Positions 23,151-37,628 are shown, counted from the first letter of the stretch. The stretch: 64,000 nt of DNA from Chrysomallon squamiferum (GCA_012295275.1 CM022672.1:6803443-6867442); one strand, 5' to 3'. Numbers and translations: made by a program. Notes: generated by a model not told the origin, from the letters alone.

Positions 23151-26100
23151 GGAAAAATCGGGCGCACATACAAAAGTGGGGCAAGGGTTGCCCTACACGG
23201 GTGAAAAGTGCCGCACGCCCCAATCTAAGGGGAACAACTCGTTTCCGACACGTGCACAAAAAACGCACATATTTTTGAAAATTTGCTCGTTTTTTTTCAA
23301 ACGCATTTTCAAAAGGTGCAGCACCATTGGCAAATGTTGGAAACGCTTTTGCCACACTCGCCCCGACGGCGCGCACCTTTTGCACACGTTGAAATATTTT
23401 TCCCGACCGCACGGAATAGTGCCACACGGATTTTCAACTTTTGAAAATCGAATTTTTTCAAGTTTCGTTGAAAATGCTAGGGGTACCTTTTTCAAAGTGC
23501 AATAACTTTTTCTGTGCACGTGGGAAAAATCGGGCGCACATACCCAAAAGTGGGGGGCAGGGTTGCCCTACACGGGTGAAAAGTGCCGCACGCCCCACCT
23601 AAGGGGAACAACAACTGTTTCCGACACGTGCACAAAAAACGCACATATTTTTGAAAATTTGCTCGTTTTTTTTTTTCAAACGCATTTTCAAAAGGTGCAG
23701 CACCATTGGCAAATGTTGGAAACGCTTTTGCCACACTCGCCCCCCCCGGCGCGCACCTTTGCACACGTTGAAATATTTTTCCCGACCGCACGGAATAGTG
23801 CCACACGGATTTTCAACTTTTGAAAATCGAATTTTTTCAAGTTTCGTTGAAAATGCTAGGGGTACCTTTTTTTTCAAGTGCAATAACTTTTTCTGTGCAC
23901 GTGGGAAAAAAAATCGGCGCACATACCCAAAAGTGGGGCAAGGGTTGCCCCACACGGGTGAAAAAAAGTGCCGCACGCCCCACCCAAGGGGAACAACTCG
24001 TTTCCGACACGTGCACAAAAAAAACATATTTTTTTTTGAATTTTGCTCGTTTTTTTTTTTTCACGCATTTTCAAAAGGTGCAGCACCATTGGCAAATGTT
24101 GGAAACGCTTTTGCCACACTCGCCCCGACGGCGCGCACCTTTGCACACGTTGAAATATTTTTCCCGACCGCACGGAATAGTGCCACACGGATTTTCAACT
24201 TTGAAAATCGAATTTTTCAAGTTTCGTTGAAAATGCTAGGGTACCTTTTTCAAAGTGCAATAACTTTTTCTGCACACGAAAAAAATCGGGCGCACATACC
24301 CAAAAAAGTGGGGCAAGGGTTGCCCTACACGGGTGAAAAGTGCCGCACGCCCCACCCAAGGGGAACAACTCGTTTCCGACACGTGCACAAAAAACGCACA
24401 TATTTTTGAAAATTTGCTCGTTTTTTTTTCAAACGCATTTTCAAAAGGTGCAGCACCATTGGCAAATGTTGGAAACGCTTTTGCCACACTCGCCCCGACG
24501 GCGCGCACCTTTGCACACGTTGAAATATTTTTCCCGACCGCACGGAATAGTGCCACACGGATTTTCAACTTTTGAAAATCGAATTTTTTCAAGTTTCGTT
24601 GAAAATGCTAGGGGTACCTTTTTCAAAGTGCAATAACTTTTTCTGTGCACGTGGGAAAAATCGGGCGCACATACCCAAAAGTGGGGCAAGGGTTGCCCTA
24701 CACGGGTGAAAAGTGCCGCACGCCCCACCCAAGGGGAACAACTCGTTTCCGACACGTGCACAAAAAACGCACATATTTTTGAAAATTTGCTCGTTTTTTT
24801 TCAAACGCATTTTCAAAAGGTGCAGCACCATTGGCAAATGTTGGAAACGCTTTTGCCACACTCGCCCCGACGGCGCGCACCTTTTGCACACGTTGAAATA
24901 TTTTTCCCGACCGCACGGAATAGTGCCACACGGATTTTCAACTTTTGAAAATCGAATTTTTTCAAGTTTCGTTGAAAATGCTAGGGGTACCTTTTTCAAA
25001 GTGCAATAACTTTTTCTGTGCACGTGGAAAAATCGGGCGCACATACCCAAAAGTGGGGGCAAGGGTTGCCCTACACGGGTGAAAAGTGCCGCACGCCCCA
25101 CCCAAGGGGAACAACTCGTTTCCGACACGTGCACAAAAACGCACATATTTTTTTTGAAAATTTGCTCGTTTTTTTTTTTTCAACGCATTTTCAAAAGGTG
25201 CAGCACCATTGGCAAATGTTGGAAACGCTTTTGCCACACTCGCCCCCCCCGGCGCGCACCTTTTGCACACGTTGAAATATTTTTCCCGACCGCACGGAAT
25301 AGTGCCACACGGATTTTCAACTTTTGAAAATCGAATTTTTTCAAGTTTCGTTGAAAATGCTAGGGGTACCTTTTTTCAAAGAAAATGCAATAACTTTTCA
25401 ATAACTTTTCTGTGCACGTGGGAAAAATCGGGCGCACATACCCAAAAGTGGGGCAAGGGTTGCCCTACACGGGTGAAAAGTGCCGCACGCCCCACCCAAG
25501 GGGAACAACTCGTTTCCGACACGTGCACAAAAAACGCACATATTTTTGAAAATTGCTCGTTTTTTTTTCAAACGCATTTTCAAAAGGTGCAGCACCATTG
25601 GCAAATGTTGGAAACGCTTTTGCCACACTCGCCCCGACGGCGCGCACCTTTTGCACACGTTGAAATATTTTTCCCGACCGCACGGAATAGTGCCACACGG
25701 ATTTTCAACTTTTGAAAATCGAATTTTTTCAAGTTTCGTTGAAAATGCTAGGGGTACCTTTTTCAAAGTGCAATAACTTTTTCTGTGCACGTGGGAAAAA
25801 TCGGGCGCACATACCCAAAAAGTGGGGGGGGTTGCCCCACACGGGTGAAAAGTGCCGCACGCCCCACCCCCAAAGGGGGGAACAACTCGTTTCCGACACG
25901 TGCACAAAAAAACATATTTTTTTGAAAATTTGCTCGTTTTTTTCAAACGCATTTTCAAAAGGTGCAGCACCATTGGCAAATGTTGGAAACGCTTTTGCCA
26001 CACTCGCCCCGACGGCGCGCACCTTTTGCACACGTTGAAATATTTTTCCCGACCGCACGGAATAGTGCCACACGGATTTTCAACTTTTGAAAATCGAATT

Positions 26101-28749
26101 TTTTCAAGTTTCGTTGAAAATGCTAGGGGTACCTTTTTTTTCAAGTGCAATAACTTTTTCTGTGCACGGGAAAAAATCGGGCGCACATACCCAAAAGTGG
26201 GGCAAGGGTTGCCCTACACGGGTGAAAAGTGCCGCACGCCCCACCCAAGGGGAACAACTCGTTTCCGACACGTGCACAAAAAACGCACATATTTTTGAAA
26301 ATTTGCTCGTTTTTTTTCAAACGCATTTTCAAAAGGTGCAGCACCATTTGGCAAATGTTGGAAACGCTTTTGCCACACTCGCCCCGACGGCGCGCACCTT
26401 TTGCACACGTTGAAATATTTTTCCCGACCGCACGGAATAGTGCCACACGGATTTTCAACTTTTTTAAAATCGAATTTTTTCAAGTTTCGTTGAAAATGCT
26501 AGGGGTACCTTTTTCAAAGTGCAATAACTTTTTTTTCTGTCGGGAAAAAAAATCGGGCGCACATACCCAAAAGTGGGGCAAGGGTTGCCCCACACGGGTG
26601 AAAAGTGCCGCACGCCCCACCCAAGGGGAACAACTCGTTTCCGACACGTGCACAAAAAACGCACATATTTTTTTGAAAATTTGCTCGTTTTTTTTTTTTT
26701 TTCGCATTTTCAAAAGGCAGCACCATTGGCAAATGTTGGAAACGCTTTTGCCACACTCGCCCCCCGACGGCGCGCACCTTTTTGCACACGTTGAAATATT
26801 TTTCCCGACCGCACGGAATAGTGCCACACGGATTTTCAACTTTTGAAAATCGAATTTTTTCAGTTTTTGAAAAAAAAATGCTAGGGGTACCTTTTTTCAA
26901 GTGCAATAACTTTTTCTGTGCACGTGGGAAAAAATCGGGCGCACATACCCAAAAAAATGGGGCAAGGGGTTGCCCCCCACGGGGAAAAAAAAGTGCCGCA
27001 CGCCCCACCCAAGGGGGAACAACTCGTTTCCGACACGTGCACAAAAAAAAACATATTTTTTTGAAAATTTGCTCGTTTTTTTTTTTTTTCAACGCATTTT
27101 CAAAAGGTGCAGCACCATTGGCAAATGTTGGAAACGCTTTTGCCACACTCGCCCCGACGGCGCGCACCTTTTGCACACGTTGAAATATTTTTCCCGACCG
27201 CACGGAATAGTGCCACACGGATTTTCAACTTTTGAAAATCGAATTTTTTCAAGTTTCGTTGAAAATGCTAGGGGTACCTTTTTCAAAGTGCAATAACTTT
27301 TTCTGTGCACGTGGGAAAAATCGGGCGCACATACCCAAAAGTGGGGCAAGGGTTGCCCTACACGGGTGAAAAGTGCCGCACGCCCCACCCAAGGGGAACA
27401 ACTCGTTTCCGACACGTGCACAAAAAACGCACATATTTTTGAAAATTTGCTCGTTTTTTTTTCAAACGCATTTTCAAAAGGTGCAGCACCATTGGCAAAT
27501 GTTGGAAACGCTTTTGCCACACTCGCCCCGACGGCGCGCACCTTTTGCACACGTTGAAATATTTTTCCCGACCGCACGGAATAGTGCCACACGGATTTTC
27601 AACTTTTGAAAATCGAATTTTTTCAAGTTTCGTTGAAAATGCTAGGGGTACCTTTTTCAAAGTGCAATAACTTTTTCTGTGCACGTGGGAAAAAATCGGC
27701 GCACATACCCAAAAAGTGGGGCAAGGGTTGCCCTACACGGGTGAAAAGTGCCGCACGCCCCACCCAAAGGGGAACAACTCGTTTCCGACACGTGCACAAA
27801 AAACGCACATATTTTTGAAAATTTGCTCGTTTTTTTTTCAAACGCATTTTCAAAAGGTGCAGCACCATTGGCAAATGTTGGAAACGCTTTTGCCACACTC
27901 GCCCCGACGGCGCGCACCTTTTGCACACGTTGAAATATTTTTCCCGACCGCACGGAATAGTGCCACACGGATTTTCAACTTTGAAAATCGAATTTTTTCA
28001 AGTTTCGTTGAAAATGCTAGGGGTACCTTTTTTTTCAAGTGCAATAACTTTTTTTCTGTGCACGTGGAAAAATCGGGCGCACATACCCAAAAAAAGTGGG
28101 GGGTTGCCCCCACACGGGTGAAAAAGTGCCGCACGCCCCACCCAAGGGGAACAACTCGTTTCCGACACGTGCACAAAAAACGCACATATTTTTGAAAATT
28201 TGCTCGTTTTTTTTTCAACATTTTCAAAAGGTGCAGCACCATTGGCAAATGTTGGAAACGCTTTTGCCACACTCGCCCCGACGGCGCGCACCTTTTGCAC
28301 ACGTTGAAATATTTTTCCCGACCGCACGGAATAGTGCCACACGGATTTTCAACTTTTGAAAATCGAATTTTTTCAAGTTTCGTTGAAAATGCTAGGGGTA
28401 CCTTTTTCAAAGTGCAATAACTTTTTCTGTGCACGTGGGAAAAATCGGGCGCACATACCCAAAAGTGGGGCAAGGGTTGCCCTACACGGGTGAAAAGTGC
28501 CGCACGCCCCACCCAAGGGGAACAACTCGTTTCCGACACGTGCACAAAAAACGCACATATTTTTGAAAATTTGCTCGTTTTTTTTTCAAACGCATTTTCA
28601 AAAGGTGCAGCACCATTGGCAAATGTTGGAAACGCTTTTGCCACACTCGCCCCGACGGCGCGCACCTTTTGCACACGTTGAAATATTTTTCCCGACCGCA
28701 CGGAATAGTGCCACACGGATTTTCAACTTTTGAAAATCGAATTTTTTCA
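23151..28749. repeat. GC/CpG-rich satellite, ~372 bp monomer, ~15 copies
   Basis: Head-to-tail monomers can be tracked by GGGCGCACATAC at 23160, 23532, 24289, 24663, 25037, 25430, 25803, 26178, 26559, 26938, 27327, 28076 and 28449, with CGGCGCACATAC at about 23906 and 27697. Spacing is 370-393 bp. Each consensus monomer has about 25 CpG dinucleotides, far above the flanks, two CACGTG hexamers, the palindromes GGTGCAGCACC and GATTTTCAA-CTT-TTGAAAATC, and a KpnI-type GGTACC. Several monomers are identical; others differ almost only by stretched homopolymers. The array is cut by the gap on the left and ends inside a monomer on the right. Open frames of up to ~290 residues are repeat readings present on both strands, not genes. 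Confidence 0.97.
25371..25412. repeat. Local duplication in one satellite monomer
   Basis: The short stretch around CAATAACTTTT is duplicated here and nowhere else in the array, giving the longest spacing (393 bp). Confidence 0.7.
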
Positions 28750-28754
28750 CGCTT

Positions 28755-29012
28755 TGTTATTTTTGTTATAATAAAAAAAAATCAGTAAATAAAATATTTT
28801 AATGTGTCATTTGAGAGATTCGGTTTTTTAATATCAGAATTTGTTGTTTCTTTTTGTATTTTGTTAATATTCTGAACTTTATTTGTTTTCAAATTCTCTG
28901 GCAATTTTTAATTAATTGAATTTTATTTCTTTTAGAATTGTATATGCATTAAGTACCACAGGATTTTCTCTCTGTATGATTCTGTGTGTGTGAATGTGTG
29001 TGTCTCTGTGAA

Positions 29013-29075
<63 letters not shown>

Positions 29076-29873
29076 TGTGTATACTAAGGAAAGAGAAAAA
29101 TCAGATCAATTAGAATTATCTCGTTTGAGTGATATGTGCTCACAAACAGATTAGAGTTAGGTCCCTTACGTGAGATGTATTCACTAAGCTTACGTACGGT
29201 AATTATCCGAAAAATGGAACCTGCGAAGACGCCGAGCTTCTATCGTTTTAATAATTCAACGTGGTTCTTTATTTGTTTCTTTTTTTTTTTTTTTTATCCT
29301 ATGCACTTTCCTTATTTCTGTTATAATAAAAAACTTCAGTAGATAAAATATTTTAATGTGTCATTTGAGATATTCTGTTTTTTAATATCAGAATTTATTA
29401 TTTCTTTTTGTATTTTGTTAATATTCTGAACTTTATTTGTTTTTAAATTATCTGGCAATTTTTAATTAACTGAATTTTATTTCTTTTAGAATTGTATATG
29501 CCTTAAGTACCAGAGGTTTTTCTCGGTGTCTGTGAGTGTGTGTGTTTGTGTGTGTGTGTGTGTGCATGTCTGTGTATACTAAGGAAAGAGAAAAATCAGA
29601 TCAATTAGAATTATCTCGTTTGAGTGATATGTGCTCTCAAACAGATTAGAGTTAGGTCCCTTACGTGAGATCTACTTACTAAGCAAAGTAAAAATTATAT
29701 CGATTACAGTTTTCTTCCTTTAGTGAGATGTGTTCACAGAGATAGATTAGAGTTATGTCCCTTACGTGAGATGTATTCACTAAGCTTACGTACGGTAATT
29801 ATCCGAAAAATGGAACCTGCGAAGACGCCGAACTTCTATCGTTTTAATAATTCAACGTGGTTCTTTATTTGTT

Positions 29874-29904
<31 letters not shown>

Positions 29905-30164
29905 GTATCCTCTTTACTTTGCTTATTTCTGTTATGATAAAAAAAAAATCAGTAAATAAAATATTTTAATGTGTCATTTGAGAGATTCGTCTTTTTAATA
30001 TCAGAATTTATTATTTCTTTTTGTATTTTGTTAATATTCTGAACTTTATTTGTTTTTAAATTCTCTGCCAATTTTTAATTAATTGAATTTTATTTCTTTT
30101 AGAATTGTATATGCATTAAGTACCAGAGGTTTTTCTCTGCGTATGATTCTGTGTGTGTGATTCT

Positions 30165-30221
<57 letters not shown>

Positions 30222-31390
30222 TGTGTATACTAAGGAAAGAGAAAAATCAGATCAATTAGAATTATCTCGTTTGAGTGATATGTGCTCACAAACAGATTAG
30301 AGTTACGTCCCTTACGTGAGATCTACTCACTAAGCAAAGTAAAAATTATATCGATTACAGTTATCTCCCTTTAGTGAGATGTGTTCACAGACATAGATTA
30401 GAGTTATGTCCCTTACGTGAGATGTATTCACTAAGCTTACGTACGGTAATTATCCGAAAAATGGAACCTGCGAAGACGCCGAGCTTCTTTCGTTTTAATG
30501 ATTCAACGTGGTTCTTTATTTGTTTCTTTTTTCTTTCTTTTTTTTATCGTGTTTACTTTGCTTATTTTTGTTATAATAAAAAAAAATCAGTAAATAAAAT
30601 ATTTTAATGTATCATTTGAGAGATTCGGTTTTTTAATATCAGAATTTGTTGTTTCTTTTTGTATTTTGTTAATATTCTGAACTTTATTTGTTTTTAAATT
30701 CTCTGGCAATTTTTAATTAACTGAATTTTATTTCTTTTAGAATTTTATATGCATTAAGTACCAGAGGTTTTTCTCTGTGTGTGTGTGTGTGTGTGTCTCT
30801 GTGTATACTAAGGAAGGAGAAAAATCAGATCAATTAGAATTATCTCGTTTGACTGATATGTGCTCACAAACAGATTAGAGTTAGGTCCCTTACGTGAGAT
30901 CTACTCACTAAGCAAAGTAAAAATTATATCGATTACAGTTATCTCCCTTTAGTGAGATGTGTTCACAGACATAGATTAGAGTTATCTCCCTTACTTGAGA
31001 TGTATTCACTAAGCTTACGTACGGTAATTATCCGAAAAATGGAACCTGCGAAGACGCCGAGCTTCTATCGTTTTAATAATTCAACGTGGTTCTTTATTTG
31101 TTTCGTTTATTTTTTTGTTTTTTTTCAGTTTTTTTTTTATATCATGTGTACCTTGCTGACTTCTGTTATAATAAAAAAATCAGTAAATAAAATATTTTAA
31201 TGTGTCATTTGAGAGATTCGGTTTTTTAATATCAGAATTTATAATTTCTGTTTGTATTTTGTTAATATTCTGAACTTTATTTGTTTTTAAATTCTCTGGC
31301 AATTTTTAATTAACTGAATTTTATTTCTTTTAGAATTGTATATGCATTAAGTACCAGAGGTTTTTCTCTGTGTGTGAGTGTGTGTGTTTA

Positions 31391-31457
<67 letters not shown>

Positions 31458-31978
31458 CTGTGTATACTAAGGAAAGAGAAAAATCAGATCAATTAGAATT
31501 ATCTCCTTTGAGTGATATGTGGTCACAAGCAGATTAGAGTTAGGTCTCTTACGTGAGATCTACTCTCTAAGCAAAGTAAAAATTATATCGATTACAGTTA
31601 TCTCCCTTTAGTGAGATGTGTTCACAGACATAGATTAGAGTTATGTCCCTTACGTGAGATGTATTCACTAAGCTTACGTACGGTAATTATCCGAAAAATG
31701 GAACCTGCGAAAACGCCGACCTTCTTTCGTTTTAATGATTCAACGTGTTTCTTTATTTGTTTCCTTTTTCTTTCTTTTTTTTATCGTGTTTACTTTGCTT
31801 ATTTTTGTTATAATAAAAAAAAATCAGTAAATAAAATATTTTAATGTGTCATTTGAGAGATTCGGTTTTTTAATATCAGAATTTGTTGTTTCTTTTTGTA
31901 TTTTGTTAATATTCTGAACTTTATTTGTTTTTAAATTCTCTGGCAATTTTTAATTAATTGAATTTTATTTCTTTTAGA
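28755..31978. repeat. Higher-order repeat block 1 within the AT-rich satellite
   Basis: The first monomer lacks two subrepeats and carries a TATGATTCTGTGTGTGTGAATG variant, and the second has an AACTTCTATCG variant. The same short-then-variant pair recurs ~3.05 kb further on (32173 and 32791), so about five monomers form a larger duplicated unit. Confidence 0.6.
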
Positions 31979-32053
31979 ATTGTATATGCATTAAGTACCA
32001 CAGGATTTTCTCTGTGTATGATTCTGTGTGTGTGAATGTGGGTGTCTGTCTGG

Positions 32054-32112
<59 letters not shown>

Positions 32113-32581
32113 TGTGTATACTAAGGAAGGAGAAAAATCAGATCAATTAGAATTATCTCGTTTGAGTGATATGTGCTCACAAACAGATTAGAGTTAGGTC
32201 CCTTACGTGAGATGTATTCACTAAGCTTACGTACGGTAATTATCCGAAAAATGGAACCTGCGAAGACGCCGAGCTTCTATCGTTTTAATAATTCAACGTG
32301 GTTCTTTATTTGTTTCTTTTTTTTTTTTTTTTTTTTTTTTTTTCATCCTATGCACTTTCCTTATTTCTGTTATAATAAAAAACATCAGTAGATAAAATAT
32401 TTTAATGTGTCATTTGAGAGATTCGGTTTTTAATATCAGAATTTATTATTTCTTTTTGTATTTTGTTAATATTCTGAACTTTATTTGTTTTTAAATTATC
32501 TGGCAATTTTTAATTAACTGAATTTTATTTCTTTTAGAATTGTATATGCCTTAAGTACCAGAGGTTTTTCTCGGTGTCTTT

Positions 32582-32618
<37 letters not shown>

Positions 32619-33244
32619 TGTGTGTCTGTGTCTGTGTCTGTGTATACTAAGGAAAGAGAAAAATCAGATCAATTAGAATTATCTCGTTTGAGTGATATGT
32701 GCTCACAAACAGATTAGAGTTAGGTCCCTTACGTGAGATCTACTCACTAAGCAAAGTAAAAATTATATCGATTACAGTTTTCTCCGTTTAGTGAGATGTG
32801 TTCACAGATATAGATTAGAGTTATGTCCCTTACGTGAGATGTATTCACTAAGCTTACGTACGGTAATTATCCGAAAAATGGAACCTGCGAAGACGCCGAA
32901 CTTCTATCGTTTTAATAATTCAACGTGGTTCTTTATTTGTTTCTTTTTTTTTTTTTTTTTTTTTTTTTTTCTTTTGTTGTATCCTGTGTACTTTGCTTAT
33001 TTCTGTTATGATAAAAAAAAAAATCAGTAAATAAAATATTTTAATGTGTCATTTGAGAGATTCGTCTTTTTAATATCAGAATTTATTATTTCTTTTTGTA
33101 TTTTGTTAATATTCTGAACTTTATTTGTTTTTAAATTCTCTGGCAATTTTTAATTAATTGAATTTTATTTCTTTTAGAATTGTATCTGCATTAAGTATCA
33201 GAGGTTTTTCTCTGTTTATGATTATGTGTGTGTGAGTGTGTGTA

Positions 33245-33305
<61 letters not shown>

Positions 33306-33883
33306 CTCTGTGTATACTAAGGAAAGAGAAAATCAGATCAATTAGAATTATCTCGTTTGAGTGATATGTGCTCACAAACAGATTAAAGTTAGGTCCCTTA
33401 CGTGAGATCTACTCACTAAGCAAAGTAAAAATTATATCGATTACAGTTATCTCCCTTTAGTGAGATGTGTTCACAGACATAGATTAGAGTTATGTCCCTT
33501 ACGTGAGATGTATTCACTAAGCTTACGTACGGTAATTATCCGAAAAATGGAACCTGCGAAGACGCCGAGCTTCTATCGTTTTAATAATTCAACATGGTTC
33601 TTTATTTGTTTCTTTTTTCTTTTTTTTTATCTTGTGAACTTTGCTTATTTTTGTTATAATAAAAAAAAATCAGTAAATAAAATATTTTAATGTATCATTT
33701 GAGAGATTCGGTTTTTTAATATCAGAATTTGTTATTTCTTTTTGTATTTTGTTAATATTCTGAACTTTATTTGTTTTTAAATTCTCTGACAAGTTTTAAT
33801 TAATTGAATTTTATTTCTTTTAGAATTGTATATGCATTAAGTACCAGAGGTTTTTCTCTGTGTGTGTGAGTGTGTGTGTTTGT

Positions 33884-33920
<37 letters not shown>

Positions 33921-35696
33921 TCTGTGTATACTAAGGAAAGAGAAAAATCAGATCAATTAGAATTATCTCGTTTGAGTGATATGTGCTCACAAACAGTTTA
34001 GAGTTAGGTCCCTTACCTGAGATCTACTCACTAAGCAAAGTAAAAATTATATCGATTACAGTTATCTCCCTTTAGTGAGATGTGTTCACAGACATAGATT
34101 AGAGTTATGTCCCTTACGTGAGATGTATTCACTAAGCTTACGTACGGTAATTATCCGAAAAATGGAACCTGCGAAGACGCCGAGCTTCTATCGTTTTAAT
34201 AATTCAACGTGGTTCTTTATTTGTTTCTTTTTTCTTCTTTTTTTTATCCTGTGTACTTTGCTTATTTTTGTTATAATAAAAAAAAATCAGTAAGTAAAAT
34301 ATTTTAATGTGTCATTTGAGACATTCGGTTTTTTAATATTTTGTTAATATTCTGAACTTTATTTGTTTTTAAATTCTCTGGCAATTTTTATTTAATTGAA
34401 TTTTATTTCTTTTAGAATTGTATATGCTTTAAGTACCAGAGGTTTTTCTCTGTGTATGATTATGTGTGTGTGAGTGTGTGTGTCTGTGTGTGTGTGTCTG
34501 TGTGTGTGTGTGTGTCTGTGTGTGTGTCTGTGTATACTAAGGAAAGAGAAAAATCAGATCAATTAGAATTATCTCGTTTGAGTGATATGTGCTCACAAAC
34601 AGATTAGAGTTAGGTCCCTTACGTGAGATCTACTCACTAAGCAAAGTAAAAATTATATCGATTACAGTTATCTCCCTTTAGTGAGATGTGTTCACAGACA
34701 TAGATTAGAGTTATGTCCCCTACGTGAGATGTATTCACTAAGCTTATGTACGGTAATTATCCGAAAAATGGAACCTGCTAACACGCCGAGCTTCTATCGT
34801 TTTAATAATTCAACGTGGTTCTTTATTTGTTTCTTTTTTTTTTCTTTTTTTTTATCCTGTGTACTTTGCTTATTTCTGTTATAATAAAAAAAAATCAGTA
34901 AATAAAATATTTTAATGTGTCATTTGAGAGATTGGGTTTTTTAATATCAGAATTTGTTGTTTCTTTTTGTATTTTGTTAATATTCTGAACTTTATTTGTT
35001 TTTAAATTCTCTGGCAATTTTTAATTAACTGAATTTTATTTCTTTTAGAATTGTATATGCATTAAGTAACAGAGGTTTTTCTCCGTGTGTGTGAGTGCGT
35101 GTGTCTGTGTCTCTGTGTATACTAAGGAAAGAGAAAAATCAGATCAATTAGAATTATCTCGTTTGAGTGATATGTGCTCACAAATAGATTAGAGTTAGGT
35201 CCCTTACGTGAGATGTACTCACTAAGCAAAGTAAAAATTATATCGATTACAGTTATCTCCCTTTAGTGAGATATGTTCACAGACATTGATTAGAGTTATG
35301 TCCCTTACGTGAGATGTATTCACTAAGCTTATGTACGGTAATTATCCGAAAAATGGAACCTGCGAAGACGCCGAGCTTCTTTCGTTTTAATGATTTAACG
35401 TGGTTCTTTATTTGTTTCTTTTTTCTTTTTTTTTATCGTGTGTACTTTGCTTATTTTTGTTATAATAAAAAAAATCAGTAAATAAAATATTTTAATGTGT
35501 CATTTGAGATATTCGGCTTTTTAATATCAGAATTTATTATTTCTTTTTGTATTTTGTTAATATTCTGAACTTTATTTGTTTTTAAATTTTCTGGCAATTT
35601 TTAATTAATTGAATTTTATTTCTTTTAGAATTGTATATGCATTAAGTACCAGAGGTTTTTCTCTCTGTATGATTATGTGTGTGTGAGTGTGTGTGT

Positions 35697-35753
<57 letters not shown>

Positions 35754-36995
35754 TGTGTATACTAAGGAAAGAGAAAAATCAGATCAATTAGAATTATCTC
35801 GTTTGAGTGATATGTGCTCACAAACAGATTAGAGTTAGGTCCCTTACGTGAGATGTACTCACTAAGCAAAGTAAAAATTATATCGATTACAGTTATCTCC
35901 CTTTAGTGAGATGTGTTCACAGACATAGATTAGAGTTATGTCCCTTACGTGAGATGTATTCACTAAGCTTACGTACGGTAATTATCCGAAAAATGGAACC
36001 TTCGAACACGCCGAGCTTCTATCGTTTTAATAATTCAACGTGGTTCTTTATTTGTTTCATTTTTTTTTTTTTTTTTTTCGTATGTACTCTGCTGATTTCT
36101 GTTATAATAAAAAAAATCAGTAAATAAAATATTTTAATGTGTCATTTGACAGATTCGGTTTTTTAATATCAGAATTTATTTTTTATTTTTGTATTATATT
36201 AATATACTGAAATTAATTTGTTTTTAAATTTTCTGACAATGTTTAATTAACTGAATTTTGTTTCTTTGAGAATTGTTTATGCATTCATTACCAGAAGTTT
36301 TTCTCTGTGTAAGTGTGCGTGTGTCTCTCTATCTGTCTCTGTATATTTATAATAAGGAAAGAAAAAATCATATCGATTAGACTTATCTTCATTTTGTGAT
36401 ATGTGGTCACAAACAGATTAGTGTTAGGTCCCTTACTTGAGATGTACTCACTAAGCAAAGTACAAATTCAACCGATTAGACTTATCTCCCTTTAATGACA
36501 TGTGTTCGCAAACATAGAATAGAGTTAGGTCCCTTACGTGAGATGTACTAACTATGCAATGAAAACATTACTTCGATTAGACTTATCTCTCTTTAGTGAG
36601 ATGTGTTAACTAACTGATTAGAGTTATGTCCCTTACCTGAGATGTAATCACTAAGCTTACGTACGCTAATTCTCCGAAAAATGGAACCTCCAAAGACGCC
36701 CAGCTTTGATCGTTTTAATTATTCAACGTGGTTCTTTATTTCTTTTGTTATTTTTTATTTTATCCTGTGTACTTTGCTTATTGTTGATATAGTAAAAAAA
36801 ATCTGTAAATAAAATAACTGATTGTGTCATTTGAGAGATTCGGTTTTTTAATATCAGAATTTATTATTTCTTTTTGTATTTTGTTAATATTCTGAACTTT
36901 ATTTGTTTTTAAATTCTCTGCCAATTTTTAATTAATTGAATTTTATTTCTTTTAGAATTGTTTATGCATTAAGTACCAGAGGTTTTTCTCTGTGT

Positions 36996-37048
<53 letters not shown>

Positions 37049-37628
37049 TGTGTATACTAAGGAAGGACAAAAATCAGATCAATTAGAATTATCTCCTTTT
37101 AGTGATATGTGCTCACAAACAGATTAGAGTTAGGTCCCTTACGTGAGATGTACTCACTAAGGAAAGTAAAAATTATATCGATTAGAGTTATCTCACTTTA
37201 TTGAGATGTGTTCACAGACATTGATTAGAGTTATGTCCCTTACGTGAGATGTATTCACTAAGCTTACGTACACTAATTACCCGAAAAATGGAAGCTGCGA
37301 AGACGCCGAGCTTCTATCGTTTTAATAATTCAACGTGGTTCTTTATTTGTTTCATTTTTTTTCTTTTTATCCTGTGTACTTTTCTTATTTCTGTTAAAAT
37401 AAAAAAATCAGTAGATAAAATATTTTAATGTGTCATTTGATAGAATCGGTTTTTTAATATCAGAATTTTTTTTTTTTTTTTTTTATTTTGTTAATATTTT
37501 GAACTTTATTTGTTTTGAAATTCTCTGGCAATTTTTAATTAATTGAATTTTATTTCTTTTAGAATTGTATATGCATTAAGTACCAGAGGTTTTTCTCTGT
37601 GTGTGATTCTGTGTGTGTGAGTGTGTGT

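Noticed and set aside
23193-28733. Long open frames (up to ~290 residues) on both strands across 23.2-28.7 kb
   Set aside because: They repeat with the 372 bp satellite, occur in several frames on both strands and change frame with homopolymer length.
23151-28749. CENP-B box in the GC-rich satellite (centromere idea)
   Set aside because: TTTCGTTGAAAATGC resembles only the first half; the CGGG half of the consensus is absent.
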